From Granulicella sp. WH15 (lineage in GTDB: Bacteria; Acidobacteriota; Terriglobia; Terriglobales; Acidobacteriaceae), in assembly GCF_009914315.1 (NCBI RefSeq), contig NZ_CP042596.1, positions 434,001 through 498,000 of the forward strand: a stretch of 64,000 bases of DNA, in the 5' to 3' direction. Below are positions 18,161-25,618 of the stretch, one piece after another. The first letter of the stretch is position 1; the number at the start of each line of letters is the position of its first letter. Under the pieces are notes generated by a model. That model was not told the origin of the DNA. It did no database searches and was given only the letters and a program-made list of their open reading frames with translations. A program made the position numbers and the translations under genes.

Positions 18161-19798
18161 CTAACGGCGGTGCCGATGGCCCTTGGCCTTTGGCTTGACC
18201 GGCGTCACCAGAGTCCAGGGGCTACCCTGCCTCCAACCCCGGCGCACCCGGTCGTCAATCGTCGCCGTGCCGCCCACAGGCAGCGTGCCCGCCTGCGGAA
18301 GCACCGCTCCAAACACCTCCAGGGCAGTGGGCGACGCCGTCCCGCGAAGGCCGATCTCAAACCCCTGTCTATCCGCCGCCCCGGTCAGCGTGGCCGGTTC
18401 CCGCCCCCCCAGGTCGATGGCAACAGGTTGCAGCTCCGCGTGCTCGCCCGCGATCTTGGCCACCAGGTCACTCTTCACATAGATCGTTTTGCCCAAAGCC
18501 AGTTTGGCGTCCTTCACGACAAACGATCCAGCCAGCTCGCCCGCCTGAGGCATGGTCGCCGAGCCGTCCAGCACTCCGCTGAGCGTCAGATCCCGCGGTA
18601 CCCGCGTGCTTGCCACATGCAGCCCGGCCAGCAGGGTCGAGGCCGGTACAGCCTTCACCTTCAGCTCCCCGGAGGCAGTGGCGACCTGCCGCAGATCCGG
18701 CAGGTCGCCGGTTAAAACCACCCCGCCGGTCTTATCCGCGGTCGGCCAATTGCAACGTATCCCTTGCAACGAGTGCATCATCTTTGTTGCCGTCGCCGAG
18801 CAGCGCACATCCACGTCCAGCGAGTGGTCCGGCACAAAGTCCGACCGCCGCAGCCCGGTCAACTGCACCCGGGTGCTAGCCACGTGCTCGCCCACCGTTC
18901 CGCGAGCGCTGGCCGTCAAGGTCATCTCGCCACGCATTCCCAGGTCGCGTCCCAGCGCGATCAGGCTCACCGACCCCAGCGGCACCGCGCTCCACTCCGC
19001 CGTCAGGTTTACCGGCACGCCCGCCCTGGTGGCCGCGCGTCCCAGCGTGCCCTCCACCCGCAACACGCCGGTGTCGGAGACGCTGGTATCCGTGCGCGCC
19101 GGGTGAGCCTCCAGCCGCAGTTGCCAGTGCTCCGGCTCCGAGAGCCACAGCGCGAACTCCGCCTCGGTCAGGGCAAAGGGCACCTTCTCGTCGCCCTGCT
19201 TCAGGTTCACACGGGCGTCAGTCGCCTCGATGTACGGAAACCGTTGCGTCTGCCCGGCACCCTTCTGGGCGGTGGGGGCCACGGGCATCCGCGACGCCTG
19301 CAACAGGATGCTCTCGAGGTTCCAGCGGCCATCCGGCAGGTGGACCAGGTTGACGCTCGGCTCGGTCAGCGAGATGGTCGAGAACTCCACATGCCGCCGC
19401 CACAGCGAGCTGATGCGCAGCGTCGCCCGCACGGTGTTGGCGCGGATGACCGGCTCGGTGCCGAAGGCTGGGTCTTCCGTCACTACAAAATTATTCAGGG
19501 TAAAGCCGGGCAGCGGCAGCACGTTCAGCGTCACCGAATCGAGGTGCACAGGCCGCCCCAGGCTGGCGCTGATGCTGGTCGAGATCTGCCGCCGGTAGCG
19601 GCTCACGTTCACCAGCGGGGGCAGCACCACCATCAGACCCAGCGCCACCAGGATGGAGAGCACGACGATGATCCGGCGCAGCCAAGTGCCGTCGCCCAGC
19701 AGGTCCTCGGGAACCTGGGCCTCGTGCTGCTCCGCATATGCGTACGGTTCAGCCGGGGTCGGCTCCGCCGCTACTTCGTGGCGATTCATCTCCTGCAT
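18161..19798 (-). CDS. AsmA family protein
   Basis: A 545-aa protein with a short cytoplasmic tail (about 38 residues, Glu/Pro-rich), one transmembrane helix (IIVVLSILVALGLMVVLPPLV) and a long periplasmic part. The start of the periplasmic region, SISASLGRPVHLDSVTLNVLPLPGFTLNNF, is the AsmA signature. AsmA-like proteins form beta-rich bridge-like structures thought to move phospholipids or assist outer-membrane assembly. The C-terminal tail is rich in basic residues (KPKAKGHRHRR). It is the last gene of a minus-strand run behind lepB (12-base gap). ATG 19798 was chosen; ATG 19789 is an alternative three codons in. Confidence 0.85.
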   Translation of the reverse strand: MQEMNRHEVAAEPTPAEPYAYAEQHEAQVPEDLLGDGTWLRRIIVVLSILVALGLMVVLPPLVNVSRYRRQISTSISASLGRPVHLDSVTLNVLPLPGFTLNNFVVTEDPAFGTEPVIRANTVRATLRISSLWRRHVEFSTISLTEPSVNLVHLPDGRWNLESILLQASRMPVAPTAQKGAGQTQRFPYIEATDARVNLKQGDEKVPFALTEAEFALWLSEPEHWQLRLEAHPARTDTSVSDTGVLRVEGTLGRAATRAGVPVNLTAEWSAVPLGSVSLIALGRDLGMRGEMTLTASARGTVGEHVASTRVQLTGLRRSDFVPDHSLDVDVRCSATATKMMHSLQGIRCNWPTADKTGGVVLTGDLPDLRQVATASGELKVKAVPASTLLAGLHVASTRVPRDLTLSGVLDGSATMPQAGELAGSFVVKDAKLALGKTIYVKSDLVAKIAGEHAELQPVAIDLGGREPATLTGAADRQGFEIGLRGTASPTALEVFGAVLPQAGTLPVGGTATIDDRVRRGWRQGSPWTLVTPVKPKAKGHRHRR

Positions 19799-19810
19799 TG
19801 CTCACACACC

Positions 19811-20623
19811 TTACCGGATCAGATGCAGTGTTCGCTTCCACCGCGTCTCGTCGAAGATATGCAGCATCGTGTGCCCGAAGAATCCGACCCGCTCCCCAAC
19901 CGTCTGTTTGTCGATCTGGTCCGCCGGAGTCTCGAACGACCAGTACACGAAGAGCGGCCGTCCCACGATATTTTCACGCGGCACGAAGCCCCAGTAGCGC
20001 CCGTCGAGGCTGTGGGTGCGGTTGTCGCCCATGGCGAAGACGCGCCCCGGCGGCACCACGATATCGTCGCCCTGCACATAGTTCGGCATGTCCACCGACC
20101 AGCTCTCGGTCGCGCCCTGGTCGGGCGAGGCGGGGATGGAGGGGAAGTCGTCGCGGAAGGGCGTGTAGGCGTCCTGCGGGTCGGAGTCGTCCTGCACCTG
20201 CCGGGCCTGCGGCTCGTTCTGGGCGACGCCGTTCAGGTACACGACGCCGTGGCGCAGGTGGATGTGATCGCCGGGAATCCCGATGGCGCGCTTGACCAGG
20301 AAGAGGTCCGGCTCACCCGGCTTCAGAAAGACGATGATGTCGCCGCGCTTGATGTCGCGGTAGTGCATGAACTTGGCCCACTTGGTCTCGGGGGCCAGGG
20401 TCACCCGGTCGACCAGCACGTGGTCGCCGATGAGCAGCGTATCCATCATCGACCCGGAGGGGATCTCGAAGTTCTGGAAGACGAACGACATGGCGAAGAG
20501 GCCCATCGCCAGGATGGTGCAGATGGACGCGATCGACTCCAGCAGGGTTTCGGTCTCTGCCGGTTGCTCGGCTGCGGTCTCCTCCGGCTCGTTTACCGGC
20601 AACTTTGTCTCTAAACCATCCAC
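19811..20623 (-). CDS. lepB: signal peptidase I (first of two paralogs)
   Basis: Type I signal peptidase removing signal peptides on the periplasmic face. One transmembrane helix (ICTILAMGLFAMSFVFQNF) leads into box B IPSGSMMDTLLIGDH, with the nucleophile Ser before Met-Met, and box D LVKRAIGIPGDHIHLRHG with the general-base Lys; box E is GDNRTHSLDGRYWG. The frame stays open upstream to 20842, but that extension is a translated repeat element, so I place the start at GTG 20623, which has GGAG eight bases ahead; TTG 20653 is an alternative. The insert between boxes D and E (EPQARQVQDDSDPQDAYTPF region) is longer than in the second paralog. Confidence 0.93.
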   Translation of the reverse strand: MDGLETKLPVNEPEETAAEQPAETETLLESIASICTILAMGLFAMSFVFQNFEIPSGSMMDTLLIGDHVLVDRVTLAPETKWAKFMHYRDIKRGDIIVFLKPGEPDLFLVKRAIGIPGDHIHLRHGVVYLNGVAQNEPQARQVQDDSDPQDAYTPFRDDFPSIPASPDQGATESWSVDMPNYVQGDDIVVPPGRVFAMGDNRTHSLDGRYWGFVPRENIVGRPLFVYWSFETPADQIDKQTVGERVGFFGHTMLHIFDETRWKRTLHLIR

Positions 20624-20757
20624 GCGCCTGTCTCCACTCTGTTGCTCGTCCAAGTGTACCCTTCCCGGGGATGTTGCAAAATCCAGGCCGAAGAACAAAG
20701 CGTAACGAGGATAAAAAGGAAAAAGGGGATAAGAGCGGAGCTTGGAGATTTTTGCTG

Positions 20758-20999
20758 TTACGCGAAGCGTCCAGGACCGCACGAAATGCCGCCCGCCCGG
20801 CGCGAGGGCGCAGTTGCCGTTGCCTGTTCTTTTGGTTGTCATTCAGGAGCGAAGCGGAGGAATCTGCTTCTGTTTTTGCAGTTGTTCTTGCCGTTGCTTC
20901 TGGGGTAGGTTCGGGCTGATAGGTCCGGGTTTTAACCCGGACGCAATTAGGGCTTTAGCCCCCGAGGTATGCTTTCTTCTCTTCACCCCGAACATTTAG
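20758..20999 (-). repeat. intergenic repeat, inverted module A plus modules B and C
   Basis: Inverted A (CGCGAAGCGTCCAGGACCGC, then CGAAATGCCGCCCGCCCGGC) is joined to plus-oriented B (GGTTGTCATTCAGGAGCGAAG) and C (GGTCCGGGTTTTAACCCGGAC, GGGCTTTAGCCCCCGAGG). This is one of the most complete composite copies. It separates the two lepB paralogs. Confidence 0.9.
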
Positions 21000-21028
21000 G
21001 CACGGCTAAAGCCGCGCCCTGAACAGAC

Positions 21029-21772
21029 TCAACGCACGATCCGAAACATCCGATCCCAGCGAGCGACACCCCGGCTCTTATCCGGCTGGTCGCGGCTCCG
21101 CTCCCGCAGGGAGAAATAAATAACGATCGGCTTACCCACCACAGCCGAGCGCGGCACCAGCCCCCAGTAGCGGCTGTCCTCGCTGTTGTTGCGGTTGTCG
21201 CCCATCACAAAGTAGCTATCGGGAGGCACCGTCAGCTCGCCGTCCCGCACCAGCGTCCGCATCCGTATCCACCAGTCCGAGTTGACCGCCGGGTTGGCGT
21301 TCTGGAGCCTCGGAAAGTTATCTCGGTAGGCATCCGGCCCGGTCTCCCGGTAGACCGCGTAGCTCTCTGCGAGTGGCTTGCCGTTGATGTAAACCTGCCC
21401 ATCGCGCAGGTGCAGCCGGTCGCCCGGCATCCCGATCACCCGCTTCACCAGATGCACATTCGCATCCAGCGGGAAGTGGAAGACCACCACGTCTCGCCGC
21501 GAGATGGTGTTCGGCGGCAGCAGCCACCCGGCAGAGCCGCCGATGGCCTCGCGGTCCACCAGCAGGAAATCCCCCACCAGCAGCGTCGGCTCCATGCTCT
21601 CGGAGGGGATGCGGAAGGGCTGCACCGTGAACGTCATCACAAACAGCGCGACGATGAGGATGTACAGCAGCGACTGCACGACGGGCAGCACGCCCTCCGG
21701 CTGCTGATGACGGTGATGCGTCGCCCCATGCTGGACCGGCTGGCCCTCCCCTGCAATGGGAGCCTCCATCAT
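21029..21772 (-). CDS. lepB: signal peptidase I (second paralog)
   Basis: A 247-aa second type I signal peptidase. The N-terminus is His/Gln-rich (HGATHHRHQQPEG), followed by one transmembrane helix (SLLYILIVALFVMTFTV), box B FRIPSESMEPTLLVGD with the Ser nucleophile, box D LVKRVIGMPGDRLHLRDG with the Lys base, and GDNRNNSEDSRYWG. SES replaces the SGS of the first paralog in box B, which could affect substrate choice. Its start overlaps the 3' end of rnc by 4 bases (ATGA), so it is translationally coupled to RNase III, as lepB-rnc clusters are in many bacteria. Confidence 0.94.
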   Translation of the reverse strand: MMEAPIAGEGQPVQHGATHHRHQQPEGVLPVVQSLLYILIVALFVMTFTVQPFRIPSESMEPTLLVGDFLLVDREAIGGSAGWLLPPNTISRRDVVVFHFPLDANVHLVKRVIGMPGDRLHLRDGQVYINGKPLAESYAVYRETGPDAYRDNFPRLQNANPAVNSDWWIRMRTLVRDGELTVPPDSYFVMGDNRNNSEDSRYWGLVPRSAVVGKPIVIYFSLRERSRDQPDKSRGVARWDRMFRIVR

Positions 21773-22608
21773 CGACCGGCTCCGGCCGCGTCTTTCTTTT
21801 GCAGCTTCTCAAACGCCAGCCGCGCGGCTTCCTTCTGCGCCTCTTTTTTGCTGGGCCCCTCGGCCTCGGCCAGCGCCTCGTCCATGCCGTCCGCCCTCAC
21901 CTCTACCCGGAAGACCAGCCGGTGCGCCGGGCCGGACTCCTTCAGCAGGCGATAGCGCGGCTGACCCATCCCCGCACCCTGCAGATACTCCTGCAACGCG
22001 GACTTGTGATCGCCCACCGCGCCGCTGAAACGGTCGCCCCGCACCAGCGATTCCGCCAGCCGGGGCGCGGCGTTCTCGACGACGGCCTCTTCCACGAAGC
22101 GCCGCGCAACCTCAATCCCGCCATCAAGATACAAAGCCGCGATCACCGCTTCGACGGCGTTCGAGAAGATCACTGCATTGTTGCGTCCGTCATTGGCCTC
22201 GAGGGTCCGTCCCAGCCGTAGCCAGTTGCCAATTTCAAGGCGTTTGCCTACCTCGCCCAGGTGCTTGCGGCTGACGACCGAGGCTCGCATCCGGGTCAGC
22301 TCACCCTCGCGCGAGCCGGGAAACCGGCGGCAGAGCGACTCAGCCACCAGCAGGCCCAGCACGGCGTCGCCGACGAACTCGAGCTGCTCGTTATCCCGGC
22401 CGGGATCGGCCAGGCTGGCCAGTGTGCCGGGATCGGTGGCTTCGGGGTTTCGTGGATCATGCCCTTCTAAATCATAGACATAGGATCGGTGCGTCAGCGC
22501 CAGCTCCAGCAGCTCGGGGCGTGCGAAATGGTGCCCCAGCACCGATTCCACCTCGGCCAACGCAGGAGCAGATACTTTCGTGGACGATTTCGTCCGGCGC
22601 TTCGTCAT
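21769..22608 (-). CDS. rnc: ribonuclease III
   Basis: Double-stranded RNA endonuclease for rRNA and mRNA processing. The catalytic domain carries the signature NEQLEFVGDAVLGLLVAESL and the second acidic site AVEAVIAALYLDGG. A C-terminal dsRNA-binding domain follows (DHKSALQEYLQGAGMGQPRY ... KKEAQKEAARLAFEKL). At 279 aa it is longer than the usual ~230: an N-terminal basic extension (MTKRRTKSSTK) and an insert DLEGHDPRNPEATDPGTLAS between HRSY and the signature helix account for this. It is the first gene of the rnc-lepB-lepB-asmA run. Confidence 0.96.
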   Translation of the reverse strand: MTKRRTKSSTKVSAPALAEVESVLGHHFARPELLELALTHRSYVYDLEGHDPRNPEATDPGTLASLADPGRDNEQLEFVGDAVLGLLVAESLCRRFPGSREGELTRMRASVVSRKHLGEVGKRLEIGNWLRLGRTLEANDGRNNAVIFSNAVEAVIAALYLDGGIEVARRFVEEAVVENAAPRLAESLVRGDRFSGAVGDHKSALQEYLQGAGMGQPRYRLLKESGPAHRLVFRVEVRADGMDEALAEAEGPSKKEAQKEAARLAFEKLQKKDAAGAGR

Positions 22609-22635
22609 CGTTTTACTTTACCGGATGCACTTTGT

Positions 22636-22744
22636 CAGGGCGCTTTTGCCGTTGTTTCTGGGGTAGGTCCGGGCTAAAGCCCGCATCTGTGGCAAGTTTT
22701 AATGTCGGGGCTAAAGCCTCGACCTACCCCTAGAAGCAACAACG
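22636..22744. repeat. intergenic repeat, module C as a long inverted repeat
   Basis: GGGGTAGGTCCGGGCTAAAG on one side mirrors GGGGCTAAAGCCTCGACCTACCCC on the other, with GCATCTGTGGCAAGTTTTAATG between them. The large dyad could act as a terminator for the gene whose stop codon lies immediately beside it. Confidence 0.8.
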
Positions 22745-24565
22745 CTACTGCTTCGGCGTTGTAGGCGGCAGTGCCGGAACAGGCTTATCCAGCTCCGGAT
22801 GCTCCCGGCTGTACTCTTCTTTCTCCGCCTTGCCGCTGGGGTCGATCGGCTCCTCTTCCACATGCTCCGTCTTGGGCAGCACAAAGGGCGACTTCAGCCC
22901 GTGCTCGGCGGCCTCCTTCGCATCCGGAGCGACCGGCTGGCCCTCCACGGCGGCGATGGCCGCGCGATACTCACGGACAGCCTTGGGCCGATCCGGCTGC
23001 GTATCGTACAGGCGGCCAATATAGATGTGCGCCCAGGCGACCGTGTGCGGATTCTTCGAGCTGGCCAGCACCTCCCCGAAGGTCTTCAGCGAATCCTCCG
23101 GCTCGCCCTGCATCAACTGCACCCGAGCCAGCACATACTTGGCCTCCGCATGGTCCTGGCGGGGGTCGTCCAGCGCCTTCATGGCGATATCCTTAGCTCC
23201 GTCCACGTCGCCGTCGAGCATCTTCTTCTCGGCCAGCATCAGGCCGGTAGGCACACGCGGAGCCCGCCGCACCACCTCGTGCGAGGTCTCGGGCAGGAAG
23301 GCGATCTGCGACGCATGGTGCGCCTCGCGGCCCACGTCCATGCCGTAGACCATGTCGCCGATATCTTCCTTCAGGCCCACGGAGTCGTGCTCCATCGCGA
23401 CCAGCTTGTTGTAGAAGTACTCGACCAGGATCCAACCCTGCCGCATGTCCAGGTCGATCTGCCGCTGCCGGGTCTGTTCGGCCCGGCGCTCGTAGGCGGA
23501 GACCGACTCGTCGAAGGCCGCGTCCACGCGCCCCTTCGGTCCAGCAGGGCGCACCGGCTTGGCCTCGCCCACGTCCATCGTCCGGGCCTCGATGGCCTTG
23601 ATGAGGCACTCGGTCACCAGCGCCACCACGTCCGACTTGTAGGTAAAGTCCAGCGGAGCCTGCTGCACGGGCTTAAGCAGCGGCACCAGCCGCTCCATGG
23701 AGGCGGTGCGGGCGTAGACCAGCGGCTCGATCACGTAGTGCAGGTACAGGTGCCGGATCTCGTCCATGCGTAGCGTGCCCGCCGAGTTCGGCGAGCTGAC
23801 GATGGCGTAGTCGCTGGCGTAGATGCGGGCGTTAGGGGCGTTGGGCGAGAGCATCGGCTCGATCAGCACCATGAAGCGCCGCCCGTCGTAGCCGCTGGGC
23901 GGAACCCGCAGGTAGATATTGGTGCCCAGGATCATGCGGGTCACCGGATCGTGCACCTGGTCCACGATCGCGTTGTACTCCGGCCGGTGCCGCTGCCAGA
24001 TGCCGATCAGGCCGACGTCCTTTACAAAGGTGCGCAGCAACGGCAGGATGTTGACGACCTGCAAGGCGTCGGGCGACATATCCAGCTCGTCGGCGGTGGT
24101 CTCGAGCGCCGGGGGTGCGTTCAGGTAGAGCGCCAGCGAGACGTACTGCGCCAGGTCGCGGGAGTGGTCGTTCAGTTGATGGTCTTGAATGTACAGGCAC
24201 AGAGCCTTGCGGCTGGCCTGGGCCTCGGGAGACGCGGCGATAGTTGCCTTAATCTCCTCCCGCACCGCCTGCCGGACGGGGTTCGAGCCAATCAGGTCGG
24301 AGTCGTAGCCGCAGGCGTTCAGGGTGGCGGCTACGTCGAAGAGCGGCTCGCTGGTCTCGAGCGTTACGGCTGCGCCCGAGGCCTCGGGCTGGGCGATTCG
24401 GCCCGGAGCCTTACCGGCGGGAACCGCGCCCTTGCTGGTGGAGGCTGGAGCCTGTTCCGGCGCGCTGCCCGAAGAGGAAGAAGAACTCTGCGCCCCGGCC
24501 ACGGAGACCGCTGCCAGCACCAATACGCCAAAACCGGACCACTTCCAGAACCATCGCTGCATCAT
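22745..24565 (-). CDS. secreted helical-repeat (TPR-like) protein, unknown function
   Basis: I chose ATG 24565 (MMQRWFWKW), which leaves a clean signal peptide (FGVLVLAAVSVAGAQ); the frame is open to 24703 but the extra residues do not resemble a signal sequence. The 606-aa product has a Ser-rich linker after the signal, a central helical region (about 90-400) with LDMSPDALQVVNIL and RHLYLHYVIEPLVYA, and C-terminal TPR-like helices (LAEKKMLDGDVDGAKDIAMK, AKYVLARVQLMQGEPEDSL, WAHIYIGRLYDTQPDRPKAV). TPR-like ends suggest a scaffold in the periplasm. The HxxxH in RHLYLH could bind metal, but this is speculative. Followed directly by repeat module C. Confidence 0.75.
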   Translation of the reverse strand: MMQRWFWKWSGFGVLVLAAVSVAGAQSSSSSSGSAPEQAPASTSKGAVPAGKAPGRIAQPEASGAAVTLETSEPLFDVAATLNACGYDSDLIGSNPVRQAVREEIKATIAASPEAQASRKALCLYIQDHQLNDHSRDLAQYVSLALYLNAPPALETTADELDMSPDALQVVNILPLLRTFVKDVGLIGIWQRHRPEYNAIVDQVHDPVTRMILGTNIYLRVPPSGYDGRRFMVLIEPMLSPNAPNARIYASDYAIVSSPNSAGTLRMDEIRHLYLHYVIEPLVYARTASMERLVPLLKPVQQAPLDFTYKSDVVALVTECLIKAIEARTMDVGEAKPVRPAGPKGRVDAAFDESVSAYERRAEQTRQRQIDLDMRQGWILVEYFYNKLVAMEHDSVGLKEDIGDMVYGMDVGREAHHASQIAFLPETSHEVVRRAPRVPTGLMLAEKKMLDGDVDGAKDIAMKALDDPRQDHAEAKYVLARVQLMQGEPEDSLKTFGEVLASSKNPHTVAWAHIYIGRLYDTQPDRPKAVREYRAAIAAVEGQPVAPDAKEAAEHGLKSPFVLPKTEHVEEEPIDPSGKAEKEEYSREHPELDKPVPALPPTTPKQ

Positions 24566-24814
24566 CAACCCATGGGAGCCACGCCACTCGTTCGACGCAC
24601 AACCTCCAGCATAAGAGAGCGTCTGGCCCCCTGCAACCTGGCGATTCCCAATTTGGCTCAAGGGAATCTCGGAATCGGGCAGATTTGTCGCCCGATTGCT
24701 CATGCTTCTCGCGTCTCGACCGATTAAACGGCGCTGCCGAAGCTAACCCCGGCAGAGTGTTTGCGGGCGGGCACAGGCGGCCTCCACGCGGCTCCGCGAC
24801 GAAGTTAACGGGGT

Positions 24815-25618
24815 ATGGCAGAGGCGAATCGAGCGATGAAGGGGGGATGGTGGCTATTGGCCCTGCTGCTGGCCTGTCTGACGACGCGCGCCCAGACTTC
24901 TCTCCAGCCCCTGCCCCCGGCGACCACCGACGAGGTGCTGCTCTCGATGGCGGCGCAGGCCGCCGTGATCTTCGCGGGACACGTCATCTCCATCGACCGG
25001 GCCGACGCGGCAGGGTACGTCGACGTGCAGTTCCGCATCGACGAGGCCGTGCGCGGCTGCCCCCGGACGGGCTTCTACATCCTGCGCGAGTGGGCGGGGC
25101 TGTGGACCGGCGGCGTGGAGCGGTACAAGGTCGGCCAGCGCCTGCTGATGCTGCTCCACGCCCGTGGTCCCAGCGGTCTTAGCTCGCCGGTGAACGGTCT
25201 TGACGGGGCTATCGCGCTGCTGCCGGGCGGTGTCGCTCCGCTGGCGCGCGGCACCGGCAAGGCTCCGGCCGATACCGCTACCCAGACCCCGGAGCCGCTG
25301 GTCGATCTGCGCTGGGTGAGCGCCAGGACCCTACGGGCGACAGTGAATACCGGCGGAGGTTTGCAGCCTTTCGAACCTATCGGCGCGGCGGAGACGGTGC
25401 AGGCGAGGTCGTCCACAGTTGTGGAAAACGCGGTGGATAAAGCGTGGGTCGGCCCGGTCAAGCCCATTGCGAGGTCGTCGCTGGCAGTTGGAACGGGAGC
25501 GGCTCCGGACGCGGTCAGCTACTCGTCCGTAATGAGTCTGCTGAACGCCGGAGGGGGCGGTGGGCCGGTGCTGAAGCCGCCGGTGCGCCCCAGTGGGAAG
25601 CCCCTTGAGAATCGTTAG
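24815..25618 (+). CDS. secreted protein with NTR/OB-like domain, unknown function
   Basis: A 267-aa exported protein (signal WWLLALLLACLTTRAQ). The core VIFAGHVISIDRADAAGYVD ... VQFRIDEAVRGCPRTGFYIL ... YKVGQRLLMLLHA resembles the short beta-rich domains (netrin/TIMP-like pattern) that often sit beside secreted metalloproteases; this resemblance is weak. The C-terminal third is low-complexity. Its last 26 bases overlap the start of the 1818-aa gene in another frame, so the two are co-transcribed and probably coupled. ATG 24815 is used; ATG 24836 would give a more compact signal peptide. Confidence 0.72.
   Translation: MAEANRAMKGGWWLLALLLACLTTRAQTSLQPLPPATTDEVLLSMAAQAAVIFAGHVISIDRADAAGYVDVQFRIDEAVRGCPRTGFYILREWAGLWTGGVERYKVGQRLLMLLHARGPSGLSSPVNGLDGAIALLPGGVAPLARGTGKAPADTATQTPEPLVDLRWVSARTLRATVNTGGGLQPFEPIGAAETVQARSSTVVENAVDKAWVGPVKPIARSSLAVGTGAAPDAVSYSSVMSLLNAGGGGGPVLKPPVRPSGKPLENR

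Noticed and set aside
20623..20842. N-terminal extension of LepB
   Set aside because: The extra codons translate module A (residues such as APGGRHFVRSWTLRV), so they are repeat DNA and not protein coding.
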